A stretch of 64,000 bases of DNA from Flavobacterium sp. SM15 (GCF_022012335.1 NZ_JAKLTO010000003.1:62001-126000), one strand, 5' to 3'; shown: positions 7,695 through 17,030, counted from the stretch's first letter. Notes: generated by a model not told the origin, from the letters alone. Translations and numbers: made by a program.

Positions 7695-8393
7695 CTTCAA
7701 TTTTCCGAAACGTATTTTCAGCCTGAATTTCAGCAAACTTTCTTCGCCTTTAACATCGATTCGCATAATTTCATAAGGGTTTTTAAAAGGAAATTTGTTG
7801 ATTTTATTCCCAATTCGCAATCCCATTTTAATGTTATTTTGAAGTAATGTTGCCTTGAACTTCGACTTTTGCGGCTCTTTTTTCGGATAATTACCATAAG
7901 GATATGCAACGGATGAATGCACTTTTAAATTTTGCTGCTCAATCAGCGCAAAGCATTTTGAAAAATCATCGTGAATTTCTTCCTCCGAAAGCGCTGCGTA
8001 TTTTTTATGCGCATAAGAATGAAATCCTAACTCGATGGTTTCCGGAAGCGCTTTTAACTGCTCAAAAGACATGATAGGCTCGTTTCCGTTATTCCATTGA
8101 TCGGTTTTGCCAACATAAGCAAATGGGACAAAAAACGTTGCTTTTAATTGGTACTTTTGGAGTAATTCAACAGCAAGCAACTGGTTTACAGTAACATCAT
8201 CAAAGGTGATTATAATGCTTTTTTCAGGAATTTGAGTGCGATTTTCCAATTCCGAGAGATGAAATGTCTGAAAATTATTTGCTGCCAGATAACGAAAATG
8301 ACTTTCTAATTTTTCTGACGAAATTGTTAAACCCATGGAGTTTCTTTCATCCTCGCAAACATTATGATACATTAATATGGGTAAACGCGCCAT
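7686..8393 (-). CDS. Polysaccharide deacetylase (NodB homology, carbohydrate esterase 4)
   Basis: 235-residue CE4 enzyme that removes N- or O-acetyl groups from glycans. Motif 1 is TFDD (63-66), motif 2 is HSYAH with metal-ligand histidines at 125 and 129, and a PYG stretch stands near 165. The N-terminal LPILMYHNV is typical of the YadE/PgaB-like subgroup. No signal peptide is evident, so it may act in the cytoplasm on an intermediate; this is inference. It lies between two WaaE-like GT2 genes, which suggests modification of the same glycan. Confidence 0.85.
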   Translation of the reverse strand: MARLPILMYHNVCEDERNSMGLTISSEKLESHFRYLAANNFQTFHLSELENRTQIPEKSIIITFDDVTVNQLLAVELLQKYQLKATFFVPFAYVGKTDQWNNGNEPIMSFEQLKALPETIELGFHSYAHKKYAALSEEEIHDDFSKCFALIEQQNLKVHSSVAYPYGNYPKKEPQKSKFKATLLQNNIKMGLRIGNKINKFPFKNPYEIMRIDVKGEESLLKFRLKIRFGKLKLF

Positions 8394-8430
8394 TTCGTTA
8401 TTTTATATTAGTAAATAAATGTAAAATTAT

Positions 8431-8438
8431 TACATTTG
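8431..8438 (+). promoter_or_regulatory. -7 element (TACATTTG) that decides the start of the GT2 gene at 8472
   Basis: TACATTTG at 8431-8438 contains the TTG codon that would give the longest in-frame start (8436). That codon lies inside the promoter, so translation must begin downstream, most likely at TTG 8472. Confidence 0.55.
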
Positions 8439-8471
8439 CCCTTATTGCACACAAATAGAAGCCAAAATAAT

Positions 8472-9227
8472 TTGAAACCAAAAATTACTGCATTAGCCAT
8501 TACTTTAAACGAAGAGGAAAACGTAAAACGTTATGTTGAGAGTTTATCTTTTGCAGATGAAATTATTTTTGTGGACTCTTTCAGCACCGACAAAACGGTA
8601 GAACTTGCTGAGAGTTTGGGTGTTAAAGTACTCAAAAGAGAATTTGACAATTTCTCAAACCAACGAAACTTTGCCATTTCCCAAGCTAAAAATGATTGGA
8701 TTCTTTTCTTCGATTTAGATGAAATTGTAACTCCTGAGCTTGAAGCAGAAATCATTTCGGTGACCTCTTCCCAAACTGATTTTGTGGCCTATTTTGTGAA
8801 ACGAAATTTCCATTTTTTAGGAAAACACATCAAATACGGTGGCTGGCAGTCGGATAAAGCAGTACGTGTTTTCAATAAAAACCACTGTAAATACAACGGT
8901 AACTTAGTACACGAAGTAATCGCCGCCAATGGAAAAGTAGGCTATTTGAAAGAACGTGTTAACCATTTCAGTTACAAGAGTTTTGACAACTACAACAACA
9001 AACTCAACCTGTATAGTAAACTTCAGGCAGAAAGCCTTTACGCGAAAAACAAACGTCCCGGCGGATACCACTTTTTTATCCGTCCGAAGTACCGTTTCTT
9101 TTGGCAATACATATACCGTTTAGGGTTTTTAGATGGAAAAGAAGGGTTTATCCTGGCTTACGTACATGCTTTTTCGGTTTTTAAACGTTATTTACAATTG
9201 TGGATGATGTACCGAAAAATCGAATAA
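8472..9227 (+). CDS. Glycosyltransferase family 2, WaaE/KdtX-like (probable TTG start)
   Basis: 251-residue paralogue of the enzyme at 6957: ITALAITLNEEENV at the N-terminus, DSFSTDKT, REFDNFSNQRNFAI, the metal-binding FFDLDEIV and a C-terminal RPKYRFFWQYIYRLGFLDG. No ATG stands at the proper N-terminus. TTG 8472 gives a start right before KPKITALAITL and leaves a leader of about 30 nt after the -7 element. Likely role: addition of a hexose to LPS core or another surface glycan. It is the first gene of a plus-strand glycosyltransferase run. Confidence 0.85.
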   Translation: MKPKITALAITLNEEENVKRYVESLSFADEIIFVDSFSTDKTVELAESLGVKVLKREFDNFSNQRNFAISQAKNDWILFFDLDEIVTPELEAEIISVTSSQTDFVAYFVKRNFHFLGKHIKYGGWQSDKAVRVFNKNHCKYNGNLVHEVIAANGKVGYLKERVNHFSYKSFDNYNNKLNLYSKLQAESLYAKNKRPGGYHFFIRPKYRFFWQYIYRLGFLDGKEGFILAYVHAFSVFKRYLQLWMMYRKIE

Positions 9228-9243
9228 TTGATTCTTTCTTAAA

Positions 9244-9274
9244 TTGCCCAACTTATTATTTTCAGCTATTTTTG
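9244..9274 (+). promoter_or_regulatory. Promoter TTG-N20-TATTTTTG for the GT2 gene at 9292
   Basis: TTG at 9244-9246 and TATTTTTG at 9267-9274 with a 20-bp spacer match the flavobacterial consensus. The next in-frame ATG is 9292. Confidence 0.6.
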
Positions 9275-9291
9275 ACAATAATTTACTGATT

Positions 9292-10089
9292 ATGAAAAAC
9301 TTACATACCTGCTCCTTAGTAACACCCACCTACAATTGGCCTCAGGCACTAGAACTTTTACTGTTGAGTATTCTGGAACAGACGGTTTTACCCAATGAGG
9401 TAATCATTGCTGATGACGGCTCTAAAGAAGAAACCAAAGCGCTTATCGAAAAATTTCAACAGAAGTTTCCGGTACCGCTGGTTCATCTTTGGCATGAAGA
9501 CAACGGAAATCAGAAACCGAAAATCATGAACAAAGCCATCGCTAAGTCTAAATACGACTACATTGTCGAGATTGACGGCGACATCATTATGAACAAACAC
9601 TTTGTAGAAGATCATTTAAAATTTGCTGAAAAAGGATTTTATCTTTTTGGTTCACGTGTTAATATTCAGGCCAACATTTTAGATAAGATTTTCAAAAATA
9701 AGACCATACATTTCAATTATTTCTCAGAAGGAATTAAGAAAAGAGGCCGTACGCTTCGTATTCCATTTTTAATGAATTTTGCTAAGGCACATGAGAAGCG
9801 TTCCGGAAAATTACGAGGATGCAACATGTCATTCTGGAGGGAAGATTTCATCAAAGTAAACGGTTTCAATGAAAGTTTGGTTGGCTGGGGAATTGATGAT
9901 TCTGAAATGATTCAACGCCTGCACAACATTGGCATCAAAGGGAAACGATTGAAATTTGCCGGGCTTGCATACCATATTTATCATAAAGAGCAATCCAAAA
10001 GCCATATCGAAATCAACAACCTGATTGAGAAAGAAACCACGGAAAAAAAATTAACCACAATTGACAAAGGAGTAAACCAGTATTTATGA
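9292..10089 (+). CDS. Glycosyltransferase family 2 with galactosyltransferase-type C-terminus
   Basis: 265-residue GT-A enzyme related to the product at 6087-6902. It carries CSLVTPTYNWPQALELL at the N-terminus, IADDGSKEE, a DGD-type metal motif in EIDGDIIMNKHFVEDH, and VNGFNESLVGWGIDDSEMIQRL near the C-terminus. ATG 9292 was chosen over the open frame from TTG 9244 because that TTG serves as the -33 box. The stop overlaps the next start in ATGA (10086-10089), showing translational coupling in an operon that runs to at least 11962. Confidence 0.87.
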   Translation: MKNLHTCSLVTPTYNWPQALELLLLSILEQTVLPNEVIIADDGSKEETKALIEKFQQKFPVPLVHLWHEDNGNQKPKIMNKAIAKSKYDYIVEIDGDIIMNKHFVEDHLKFAEKGFYLFGSRVNIQANILDKIFKNKTIHFNYFSEGIKKRGRTLRIPFLMNFAKAHEKRSGKLRGCNMSFWREDFIKVNGFNESLVGWGIDDSEMIQRLHNIGIKGKRLKFAGLAYHIYHKEQSKSHIEINNLIEKETTEKKLTTIDKGVNQYL

Positions 10090-11021
10090 GTACTGAAAAA
10101 AAATACGACGTTGCAGTAATTTTAATCAATTATAATTCCAGTGATTTTACAATCAACTGCATTGAGAAAATTATTGAAAAAACAAGCACTGCACTCTCCT
10201 ATCAGATTGTGGTTGTGGACAATGCATCGGAAAAAGAAGACTGTAATAAAGTGGAACAGTTCTGCAATAAAGCAAATCTGGAACACTTAACTTTTGTTCG
10301 CAGTAAAATTAACACCGGTTTTGGTGGCGGAAATATGTATGGTGTGCAATTCGCCAACGCCAATTACTATGCTTTTGTAAATAACGATTCCATTTTTATA
10401 AACGATTGCCTTTCCATTATTGTAAATGCAATGAAAAACAATTCGGAGTACGGGATTTGTGGACCATTATGCTTTAAAGAAGATGGGAAATTACTCCCGA
10501 CAATCGATCATTTTGCTTCACCGGGCAGGGAAATTTTAGGTAGAAAATTTCTGGAAAAATTCAATCCCAAGATCTATCCAAACCGAAAAACAAAATACAC
10601 TGAGCCAAAACAGGCCCAATTTGTTTCCGGCAGTTTTATGGTGGTTAACGCTGCAGATTTTAATGCTGTTGGAGGTTTCGACACCAACATCTTCTTATAT
10701 TATGAAGAAACTGATTTATGCAAACGCCTTCTAAAAATGGGTAAAAAAGCGTTTTTAATTCCGAAGGCCGAATTTATTCACTATCATGGAGTAAGTACAC
10801 CGAGTTCTATCAACATAAAAATTGAACTTAAAATTTCACTTTTATACGTAATCAGAAAACATTACGGGTTTATTTGGCACCGTATTTTGCTCACTTATCT
10901 TCAGGTTCAGTATTTTTTCAAAAGTTTTTTTAAACCGAAATACTGGCCACTGTTTAAAGTTCTTTTCAAAGGGGCATCTTTATCCGATTCCTTAAAAACC
11001 AAACAAAGAATCCAATCATGA
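10086..11021 (+). CDS. Glycosyltransferase family 2, rhamnosyltransferase-like
   Basis: 311-residue GT2 enzyme of the WbbL/rhamnosyltransferase type. Features: VAVILINYNSSDFT at the N-terminus, VVDNASEKED, SKINTGFGGGNMYGV, the metal-binding FVNNDSIF, then VSGSFMVVNAADFNAVGGFDTNIFLYYEETDLCKRL (read in parts), the acceptor-side hallmark of this group. It is coupled at both ends by 4-bp ATGA overlaps. Probably extends an O-antigen or similar chain; the sugar cannot be told from sequence. Confidence 0.87.
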   Translation: MSTEKKYDVAVILINYNSSDFTINCIEKIIEKTSTALSYQIVVVDNASEKEDCNKVEQFCNKANLEHLTFVRSKINTGFGGGNMYGVQFANANYYAFVNNDSIFINDCLSIIVNAMKNNSEYGICGPLCFKEDGKLLPTIDHFASPGREILGRKFLEKFNPKIYPNRKTKYTEPKQAQFVSGSFMVVNAADFNAVGGFDTNIFLYYEETDLCKRLLKMGKKAFLIPKAEFIHYHGVSTPSSINIKIELKISLLYVIRKHYGFIWHRILLTYLQVQYFFKSFFKPKYWPLFKVLFKGASLSDSLKTKQRIQS

Positions 11022-11962
11022 AAGTGTTGTTCTTATGTCCGGATTACTTCGGAATCTATAAAGAAATAGAAAAAAGCATCCAATCCAATTTTGATTGTGA
11101 ACTGACAACTGTTGTTTTCAAAAACTACAAATACAAATCTGTTTTTCATAAAATTCTCAACTCTTTGGCGAAAGTTTTCATGGGCCGAAACCTAAAAAAA
11201 GAATGGGCTAGTGCCGAGCGCGTAAAATCCATTGCGAAAAATGCCCAATATGATATTCTTTTTGCCATCAGTCCGGAAATGCTTTTAAATAAAGATTTGG
11301 AACGCATTACCAAACAATCCAAAAAAAACGTGGTCTATTATTGGGACAGTTTTAAAAATATTCCGCGCTATCACAGAACGTTACAGTTTTTCGATAAAAA
11401 ATTCAGCTTTGAAAAAGACGACGTTGCTCAACTAAATTTGGAGTTTCTAACCAATTTTTATTTCAAAGAAGCAACACCATCAGAAACAACTTTGGATGTT
11501 TTTTTCATCGGAACTTTCGACAAACGCTACGACACTTTAAAAGATATTGCTTCTAAATTGCTTAAGGCTAACAAAACCGTTAAAATTATCCTGCAAAACC
11601 CAAATCAGGACATTATTGACAAACATACTTGTGAAGGCATCGAATTTATAAAACAACCCATTCCGGTTTCTGAAACCGAATCGTATTTAAAGTCGGCTAA
11701 AATTATCTTGGATATTCAAAAAGACATCCAAAAAGGACTTACTTTCAGGGTTTTTGAAGCCATGGGACTCAAGAAAAAACTCATTACCACAAACAAAGAC
11801 ATCGTAAATTACGATTTCTATAATCCAAACAATATTTTGGTTTGGGACGAAAATAAAACTTCGATTCCGGAAAGCTTTATATCTTTGCCGTACGAAGAAC
11901 TTCCAAAGGAAATCTACGAAAAATACAATAGTAACAACTGGATAAAAAAGGTTTTAGAATAG
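11018..11962 (+). CDS. GT-B-type glycosyltransferase-like protein (CgeB/LPS biosynthesis-like)
   Basis: 314-residue protein starting MKVLFLCPDYFGIY. It has a Rossmann-like N-terminal half (DILFAISPEMLLNKD) and a C-terminal half with DVFFIGTFDKRYDTL and then SAKIILDIQKDIQKGLTFRVFEAMGLKKKLITTN. The last stretch resembles the donor-binding E-x(7)-E region of GT-B transferases in the CgeB/Glyco_trans_1_2 group. It is translationally coupled to the upstream GT2 gene by ATGA and followed by the next GT2 gene after 3 bp. The family call is moderate; the enzymatic role is inferred from context. Confidence 0.7.
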   Translation: MKVLFLCPDYFGIYKEIEKSIQSNFDCELTTVVFKNYKYKSVFHKILNSLAKVFMGRNLKKEWASAERVKSIAKNAQYDILFAISPEMLLNKDLERITKQSKKNVVYYWDSFKNIPRYHRTLQFFDKKFSFEKDDVAQLNLEFLTNFYFKEATPSETTLDVFFIGTFDKRYDTLKDIASKLLKANKTVKIILQNPNQDIIDKHTCEGIEFIKQPIPVSETESYLKSAKIILDIQKDIQKGLTFRVFEAMGLKKKLITTNKDIVNYDFYNPNNILVWDENKTSIPESFISLPYEELPKEIYEKYNSNNWIKKVLE

Positions 11963-11965
11963 CTT

Positions 11966-12940
11966 ATGAAAATTTCTGTTGCTCTTTGCACCTACAATGG
12001 TGAAAAATTCATTAAAGAACAGCTTAATTCGATTCTTAATCAAACCATTGGTGTTGATGAGATTGTTATTTGTGATGACCGTTCAAAAGACAACACCACC
12101 GCATTAATTAATGAATACAGCAATAAATATCCAGGCAAAATAATCCTGCACATTAACCAGAGTAACCTAGGCAGCAATAAAAATTTTGAGAAAGCAATTA
12201 AGCTTTGCACGGGCGATTATATCTTTCTTTCCGATCAGGACGATATTTGGAGAAACGATAAAGTTGCTAAAACCATGGAGGTTTTCAATACAAATCCTAG
12301 TGCCGAAGGTGTTTTTTCTAATGCCAATTTCATCAACGACAGCAGCGAGATCATCCATAACGAATTGAGCTTATGGGCCAGTGTTAATTTTTTTGAACCT
12401 TCTTACCGTAACAGTACCAATTTATTCAATTCATTAACTAACATTGGTAATTTTTTAACTGGGGCAACCTTATGCATTAAAAAGGAAGTGAAAGACTTTT
12501 GTTTTCCATTCAAAACCACCAAAGAATTTATTCATGATGAATGGTTTGCCTTTTTACTGGCCGAAAGGAAAACCTTGTTTTTAAGTACCGAAAATTTAAT
12601 TTCCTACAGATTGCACAGCTCTCAACAGCTTGGTGTGGGTGTTTTAAAAACTTCATTAAAAAAACAAAAAAGAAGCATCCGGTTCAACCGTTTGATGTTG
12701 GGAGTTGATAAACCTAAATCTTTTAAAGATTACAAATCGGTGTCCAGAGCTTATTTTTATCAATACAAAAAATACAAGCAATTATTTGACGATTATAAAG
12801 ATGAGTCTTTTTTTGAAATTTCAGAAAATCTGAAGCAAAAATACATAGAAACCGACCAGGCCATGAAAAAGCACAACTTCATTTTATATTGGCTGAGAAA
12901 ATACAATGACAAAAGAAAAAACAAAAGACAATTAGACTAA
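11966..12940 (+). CDS. Glycosyltransferase family 2, alpha-1,3-rhamnosyltransferase-like
   Basis: 324-residue GT2 enzyme. N-terminal ISVALCTYNGEKFIKEQLNSILNQT, CDDRSKDNT, NLGSNKNFEKAI and the metal-binding FLSDQDDIW are diagnostic of the group annotated as rhamnosyltransferases (RfbN/WbbL-like). A C-terminal acceptor domain contains FIHDEWFAFLLAE. It belongs to the same operon as the upstream genes, 3 bp after the previous stop, and precedes the FkbM methyltransferase by 10 bp. Substrate not known. Confidence 0.85.
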   Translation: MKISVALCTYNGEKFIKEQLNSILNQTIGVDEIVICDDRSKDNTTALINEYSNKYPGKIILHINQSNLGSNKNFEKAIKLCTGDYIFLSDQDDIWRNDKVAKTMEVFNTNPSAEGVFSNANFINDSSEIIHNELSLWASVNFFEPSYRNSTNLFNSLTNIGNFLTGATLCIKKEVKDFCFPFKTTKEFIHDEWFAFLLAERKTLFLSTENLISYRLHSSQQLGVGVLKTSLKKQKRSIRFNRLMLGVDKPKSFKDYKSVSRAYFYQYKKYKQLFDDYKDESFFEISENLKQKYIETDQAMKKHNFILYWLRKYNDKRKNKRQLD

Positions 12941-12950
12941 AATATACATT

Positions 12951-13709
12951 ATGTTAAAAAAAGTAGTATTATTCAAATTATTAAAAAAACACTTCAAATT
13001 TATAGATGCCTTTGCTCTTCTTTTGGGAATTAGCAATGGTAAAGAGACTATTAAATTACCCAAATTAAAAAGAACATTATTCCTTAGAAAAAACAGTAAA
13101 GACCTTGAAACATTCGAGGAAATTTTCTTAACAAACCTGTACAATACACCGCTGCCGATTAAACCCAAAAACATAGTGGATGCAGGGGCCAATGTTGGGT
13201 TAGCTTCATTGTTTTTCAAACTTAAATATCCACAGGCAAACATTGTAGCCATCGAAATTGAAGAAAAAAATGCCGAAATGATCAAGAAGAATACGGCCGG
13301 TTTGGAAAATTTCGAATTATGGAAAAATGCCCTTTACAATAAAAAGGCTTTTTTCAAAATCATTGATCCTTACAATGCAACCAATAGCTTTCAAATTAAA
13401 GAGGTTGGAGCCTCTGAAAGTTATGATATTGAATCGGTTACCATTGACGAGGTTTTAGAAAAAAAACAATGGGAAACTATTGACATTTTAAAAATAGACA
13501 TTGAAGGGGCTGAAAAACAGCTTTTTGAAGAAAATTACCAAGCCTGGTTACCGAAAGTTAAAATCATTATGGTTGAAACTCATGACAGAATGATTCCGAA
13601 GTGTTCCTATACGGTTATGAAAACTCTAAACGATTATAATTATATTTTATTCACGACAACTGAGGGTACTTTAATTTATTATAATTTGTCACACATTACC
13701 CTTCCTTAA
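12951..13709 (+). CDS. FkbM family methyltransferase
   Basis: 252-residue SAM-dependent O-methyltransferase of the FkbM family. The SAM-binding motif is IVDAGANVGLASLFF near residues 75-89, with the acidic AIEIEEKN following, and the family hallmark ILKIDIEGAE stands near 181-190. In glycan clusters such enzymes methylate a hydroxyl of a sugar. Its place between the GT2 genes and the acyltransferase fits decoration of the same polysaccharide. Confidence 0.88.
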   Translation: MLKKVVLFKLLKKHFKFIDAFALLLGISNGKETIKLPKLKRTLFLRKNSKDLETFEEIFLTNLYNTPLPIKPKNIVDAGANVGLASLFFKLKYPQANIVAIEIEEKNAEMIKKNTAGLENFELWKNALYNKKAFFKIIDPYNATNSFQIKEVGASESYDIESVTIDEVLEKKQWETIDILKIDIEGAEKQLFEENYQAWLPKVKIIMVETHDRMIPKCSYTVMKTLNDYNYILFTTTEGTLIYYNLSHITLP

Positions 13710-13731
13710 TAGAGGCAATTAAAAGGTTAAA

Positions 13732-14889
13732 ATGGATTTCTTAACGCTGAGCATTATATTTATTGGTCTATTCGGCATATTATTTTGCTCTGTTTATATC
13801 ATAAATCTAATCCTTCCTGTCTCTTTGGAAGATATTAAGTATAAATCCATTGATGGGTTAAGAGGATATTTAGCCTTTTTTGTTTTTTTACATCATAGTT
13901 ACATTTGGTATTTTTTCCTTCATGGCAATGCTTGGGAAGAACCCAAATCTAACTTATTCAATCAGTTCGGACAGACAAGTGTACTCTATTTTTTTATGAT
14001 TACCTCTTTCTTGTTCACTCGAAAACTTATTGAAGCGAAGGATCAAATCAATTGGAAAAGATTATTCCTGTCACGATTTTTGAGGATTTTTCCAATGTAT
14101 TTTGTTTCAATTTTGACCTTACTTTGCATCGTGGCTTACGAATCTGATTTTACAATTAACGACAAAATAAGTCACATCATAAGAGATACCTTCAAATGGT
14201 TGAATTTTACCATCAGTGGTGCTCCAAACCTAAATAATGTAAACAATACTTATCTGATCAATGCCGGTGTAGCCTGGTCGTTGCCATTTGAATGGATGTT
14301 TTATTTTTTACTGCCAATTCTTGCCCTTGGTTTCAAAATAAAACCATCTAAAAAAGTACGTACAATAACCTTAGTGGTTTTGATCTATATGATACTTGAG
14401 AACAAGCCCAACCTTAAATTGTTCTTGCCTTTTGCAAGCGGTATTGTTGCAGCATTGCTTTACGATTATAAAAATCGTTTCCAAAATTACAGCCAAAGTA
14501 TAAGTCTTATAATCTTGGTACTCTCTGTGGTTTCAGTCATTTTTTTCAACCATGGTAAAGACTTCATTCCTGTATTGATTTCAACAATCATATTCATCTT
14601 TATCACTTTTGGTAATTCTTTTTTTGGAATTTTGCATTGGCCGATTTCAAGAAAGCTTGGGCAGATAACCTATAGTATTTATCTTGTTCATGGAATCATA
14701 TTATTCATTGCATTTAACTATATTATAGGTATTGTAGAGGTTTCAAAATTTTCAGTATTTAATTATTGGAAAACAATAGCAATTTGCATCTTTCCAATCT
14801 TATTTTTATGCCAGGTATGCTATCTTTACATTGAAGTCCCATTTATCAAAATGACGGAAAAAATAATGGCCCGAAATTCAATTAAATAA
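13732..14889 (+). CDS. Acyltransferase family 3 membrane protein (OafA/YrhL-like)
   Basis: 385-residue polytopic inner-membrane acyltransferase with about ten hydrophobic segments. The family signature is SIDGLRGYLAFFVFLHHS, with the conserved His of the H-x(3)-R-type active region near residue 57, and later RLFLSRFLRIFPMYF. Such proteins transfer acetyl or other acyl groups to surface glycans. It closes the plus-strand glycan operon and is followed after 2 bp by tsaC, which may therefore be read through from the same promoter. Confidence 0.88.
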   Translation: MDFLTLSIIFIGLFGILFCSVYIINLILPVSLEDIKYKSIDGLRGYLAFFVFLHHSYIWYFFLHGNAWEEPKSNLFNQFGQTSVLYFFMITSFLFTRKLIEAKDQINWKRLFLSRFLRIFPMYFVSILTLLCIVAYESDFTINDKISHIIRDTFKWLNFTISGAPNLNNVNNTYLINAGVAWSLPFEWMFYFLLPILALGFKIKPSKKVRTITLVVLIYMILENKPNLKLFLPFASGIVAALLYDYKNRFQNYSQSISLIILVLSVVSVIFFNHGKDFIPVLISTIIFIFITFGNSFFGILHWPISRKLGQITYSIYLVHGIILFIAFNYIIGIVEVSKFSVFNYWKTIAICIFPILFLCQVCYLYIEVPFIKMTEKIMARNSIK

Positions 14890-14891
14890 AT

Positions 14892-15464
14892 ATGAGTCAA
14901 GACATTAATAACGAAGTACACAATGCTTACGAAGTAATCAAAAACGGCGGAATCATCCTCTATCCTACCGATACCGTATGGGGGATTGGTTGTGATGCTA
15001 CAAATCCTGAGGCCATAAAAAAGATTTACGCCTTAAAGCGGCGCGAAGAAAGCAAAAGCATGATCGTGCTGATGAACTCGGATCGAATGATGTATAATGT
15101 CTTTAAAGAAATTCCTGAAGTAGCCTGGCAAATACTTGATTTATCTGAAAAGCCAACCACTCTAATACTGGACAACCCAAGAAATGTCGCTGAAAACGTA
15201 ATAGCGGAAGACAAAACCCTAGGAGTTCGATTGGTAAAGGAACCATTCTGTTTTAAACTGATGGAACGCATGAAAAAGCCTTTGGTTTCAACTTCTGCCA
15301 ACATTTCCGGTCAACCTACCCCAAAATCATTTAAAGAAATTAGTCCTGAAATTTTAAAAGGTGTGGACTATGTGGTAAATTTGCAGCACGATAAAGTTTG
15401 CGACAAACCTTCAACCATTATCAAACTGACTGCAGACAGTCAAGTGACGATTATCAGAAAGTAG
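14892..15464 (+). CDS. L-threonylcarbamoyladenylate synthase (TsaC/Sua5/YciO family)
   Basis: 190-residue YrdC-fold enzyme that makes threonylcarbamoyl-AMP from threonine, bicarbonate and ATP for tRNA t6A modification. Signatures: GIILYPTDTVWGIGCDA, the basic ALKRREESKSM and PLVSTSANISGQPTP. It has the short TsaC form without the C-terminal Sua5 domain. It lies directly after the acyltransferase gene, but the function is general housekeeping. Confidence 0.92.
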   Translation: MSQDINNEVHNAYEVIKNGGIILYPTDTVWGIGCDATNPEAIKKIYALKRREESKSMIVLMNSDRMMYNVFKEIPEVAWQILDLSEKPTTLILDNPRNVAENVIAEDKTLGVRLVKEPFCFKLMERMKKPLVSTSANISGQPTPKSFKEISPEILKGVDYVVNLQHDKVCDKPSTIIKLTADSQVTIIRK

Positions 15465-15481
15465 TTTAAAGTCGCAGTCTC

Positions 15482-15506
15482 GGTTTACAGTTTATGGTTT
15501 ACAGTT
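15482..15506 (+). repeat. Short direct repeat GGTTTACAGTT x2 in the cca leader
   Basis: GGTTTACAGTT occurs at 15482-15492 and again at 15496-15506 (14-bp period), followed by AACTTTAAACTC and AACTTGAAACTT words up to the cca start. Similar words stand upstream of dapD and ctaA. Confidence 0.6.
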
Positions 15507-15547
15507 ATCAACTTTAAACTCTGAACAATTGAACTTGAAACTTAAGC

Positions 15548-16966
15548 ATGAATTACAAAAACGCATTACAAGATAAAATCTTCGAAATCATTGCTCGCGC
15601 AGCCCGTGAACTTAATGTGGAAAGTTACGTTATTGGCGGGTTCGTACGTGATTTAATTTTACAACGCGATCATAAAAAAGACATTGATATTGTAGCCGTT
15701 GGCAGCGGTATCGATTTAGCCTTAAAAGTATCTGAACTGATTGCTCATAAACCAAAAGTACAGGTTTTCAAAAATTACGGAACTGCAATGCTTCGTTATC
15801 AGGATATGGATATCGAATTTGTAGGTGCCCGAAAAGAGAGTTATCAATTTGAAAGCCGAAATCCTGTTGTGGAAAATGGAAGCTTGGAAGACGATCAGAA
15901 CCGACGCGATTTCACCATTAACGCCTTAGCACTTTCCTTAAACGAATCCAATTTTGGTGATTTAGTAGATCCTTTTGCTGGATTAAGCGATTTGGAAAGC
16001 AAAATCATCCGAACGCCTCTAAATCCGGACATTACTTATTCTGACGATCCGTTACGCATGATGCGCGCTATACGTTTTGCTTCTCAACTTAATTTTGAAA
16101 TTGAAGTCAAATCTTTGGAAGCCATTTCAAGAAATAAAGAACGCATCAACATCATTTCCGGAGAACGCATTGTAGACGAACTCAATAAAATACTGATGTC
16201 TAACACTCCTTCGGTTGGATTCTTACTGCTTTACAAAACCGGATTATTAGATATAATTCTTCCGGAATTAACTGCTTTGAATCAGGTCGAGGAAATCGAA
16301 GGACATACCCACAAAAACAACTTCTATCACACGTTAGAAGTGGTGGATAATATTTGCCCAAATACCGATGATGTTTGGTTGCGCTGGTCGGCCTTATTGC
16401 ATGATATCGGAAAAGCACCCACAAAAAAATACAACAAAAAACAAGGCTGGACTTTTCACGGCCATGAGTTTTTAGGTGGAAAAATGGCTAAAAAAATCTT
16501 TGAGCGCCTGCATATGCCTCTGAATCATAAACTGAAATTCGTTCAGAAAATGGTCATGATGAGTTCCCGTCCTATTGTTTTGGCTCAGGATATTGTGACC
16601 GATTCTGCAGTGCGTCGTTTGGTTTTTGATGCCGGAGAAGATGTGGAAAGCCTGATGACTTTATGTGAGGCCGACATCACCACTAAAAACCCGAAGAAAT
16701 TTCAGAAATACCATAACAATTTCAAGATAGTCCGTGAGAAAATCGTGGAAGTGGAAGAACGTGACAAGGTTCGTGTTTTTCAGCCGCCAATCTCCGGAGA
16801 GGAAATTATGGAGCTTTTTAATTTAAAACCTTCTCGAGAAATTGGGGTTTTAAAAGAAGCGGTAAAAGAAGCGATTTTAGAAGGAGAAATCCCTAACGAA
16901 TATCAGGCCGCTTATGATTTTGTACTGAAAAGAGCCGAAAAAATGGGCCTTAAAAAAGCAACCTAA
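15548..16966 (+). CDS. cca: CCA tRNA nucleotidyltransferase with HD domain
   Basis: 472-residue class II tRNA nucleotidyltransferase that adds or repairs the 3'-CCA end. The N-terminal head has YVIGGFVRDLILQRDHKKDIDIV with the catalytic Asp pair in DID, followed by RRDFTINALAL and SDDPLRMMRAIRFA. The C-terminal half carries an HD domain (LLHDIGKAPTKK), as in the Bacteroidetes and E. coli-like forms. It is a single gene, 83 bp after tsaC. No anomalies. Confidence 0.95.
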   Translation: MNYKNALQDKIFEIIARAARELNVESYVIGGFVRDLILQRDHKKDIDIVAVGSGIDLALKVSELIAHKPKVQVFKNYGTAMLRYQDMDIEFVGARKESYQFESRNPVVENGSLEDDQNRRDFTINALALSLNESNFGDLVDPFAGLSDLESKIIRTPLNPDITYSDDPLRMMRAIRFASQLNFEIEVKSLEAISRNKERINIISGERIVDELNKILMSNTPSVGFLLLYKTGLLDIILPELTALNQVEEIEGHTHKNNFYHTLEVVDNICPNTDDVWLRWSALLHDIGKAPTKKYNKKQGWTFHGHEFLGGKMAKKIFERLHMPLNHKLKFVQKMVMMSSRPIVLAQDIVTDSAVRRLVFDAGEDVESLMTLCEADITTKNPKKFQKYHNNFKIVREKIVEVEERDKVRVFQPPISGEEIMELFNLKPSREIGVLKEAVKEAILEGEIPNEYQAAYDFVLKRAEKMGLKKAT

Positions 16967-17030
16967 CATTTATCATATTCTTTAAACACTAAATAAAAGA
17001 TATTTGCAGCTGTAACTTGAAACCAGAACC

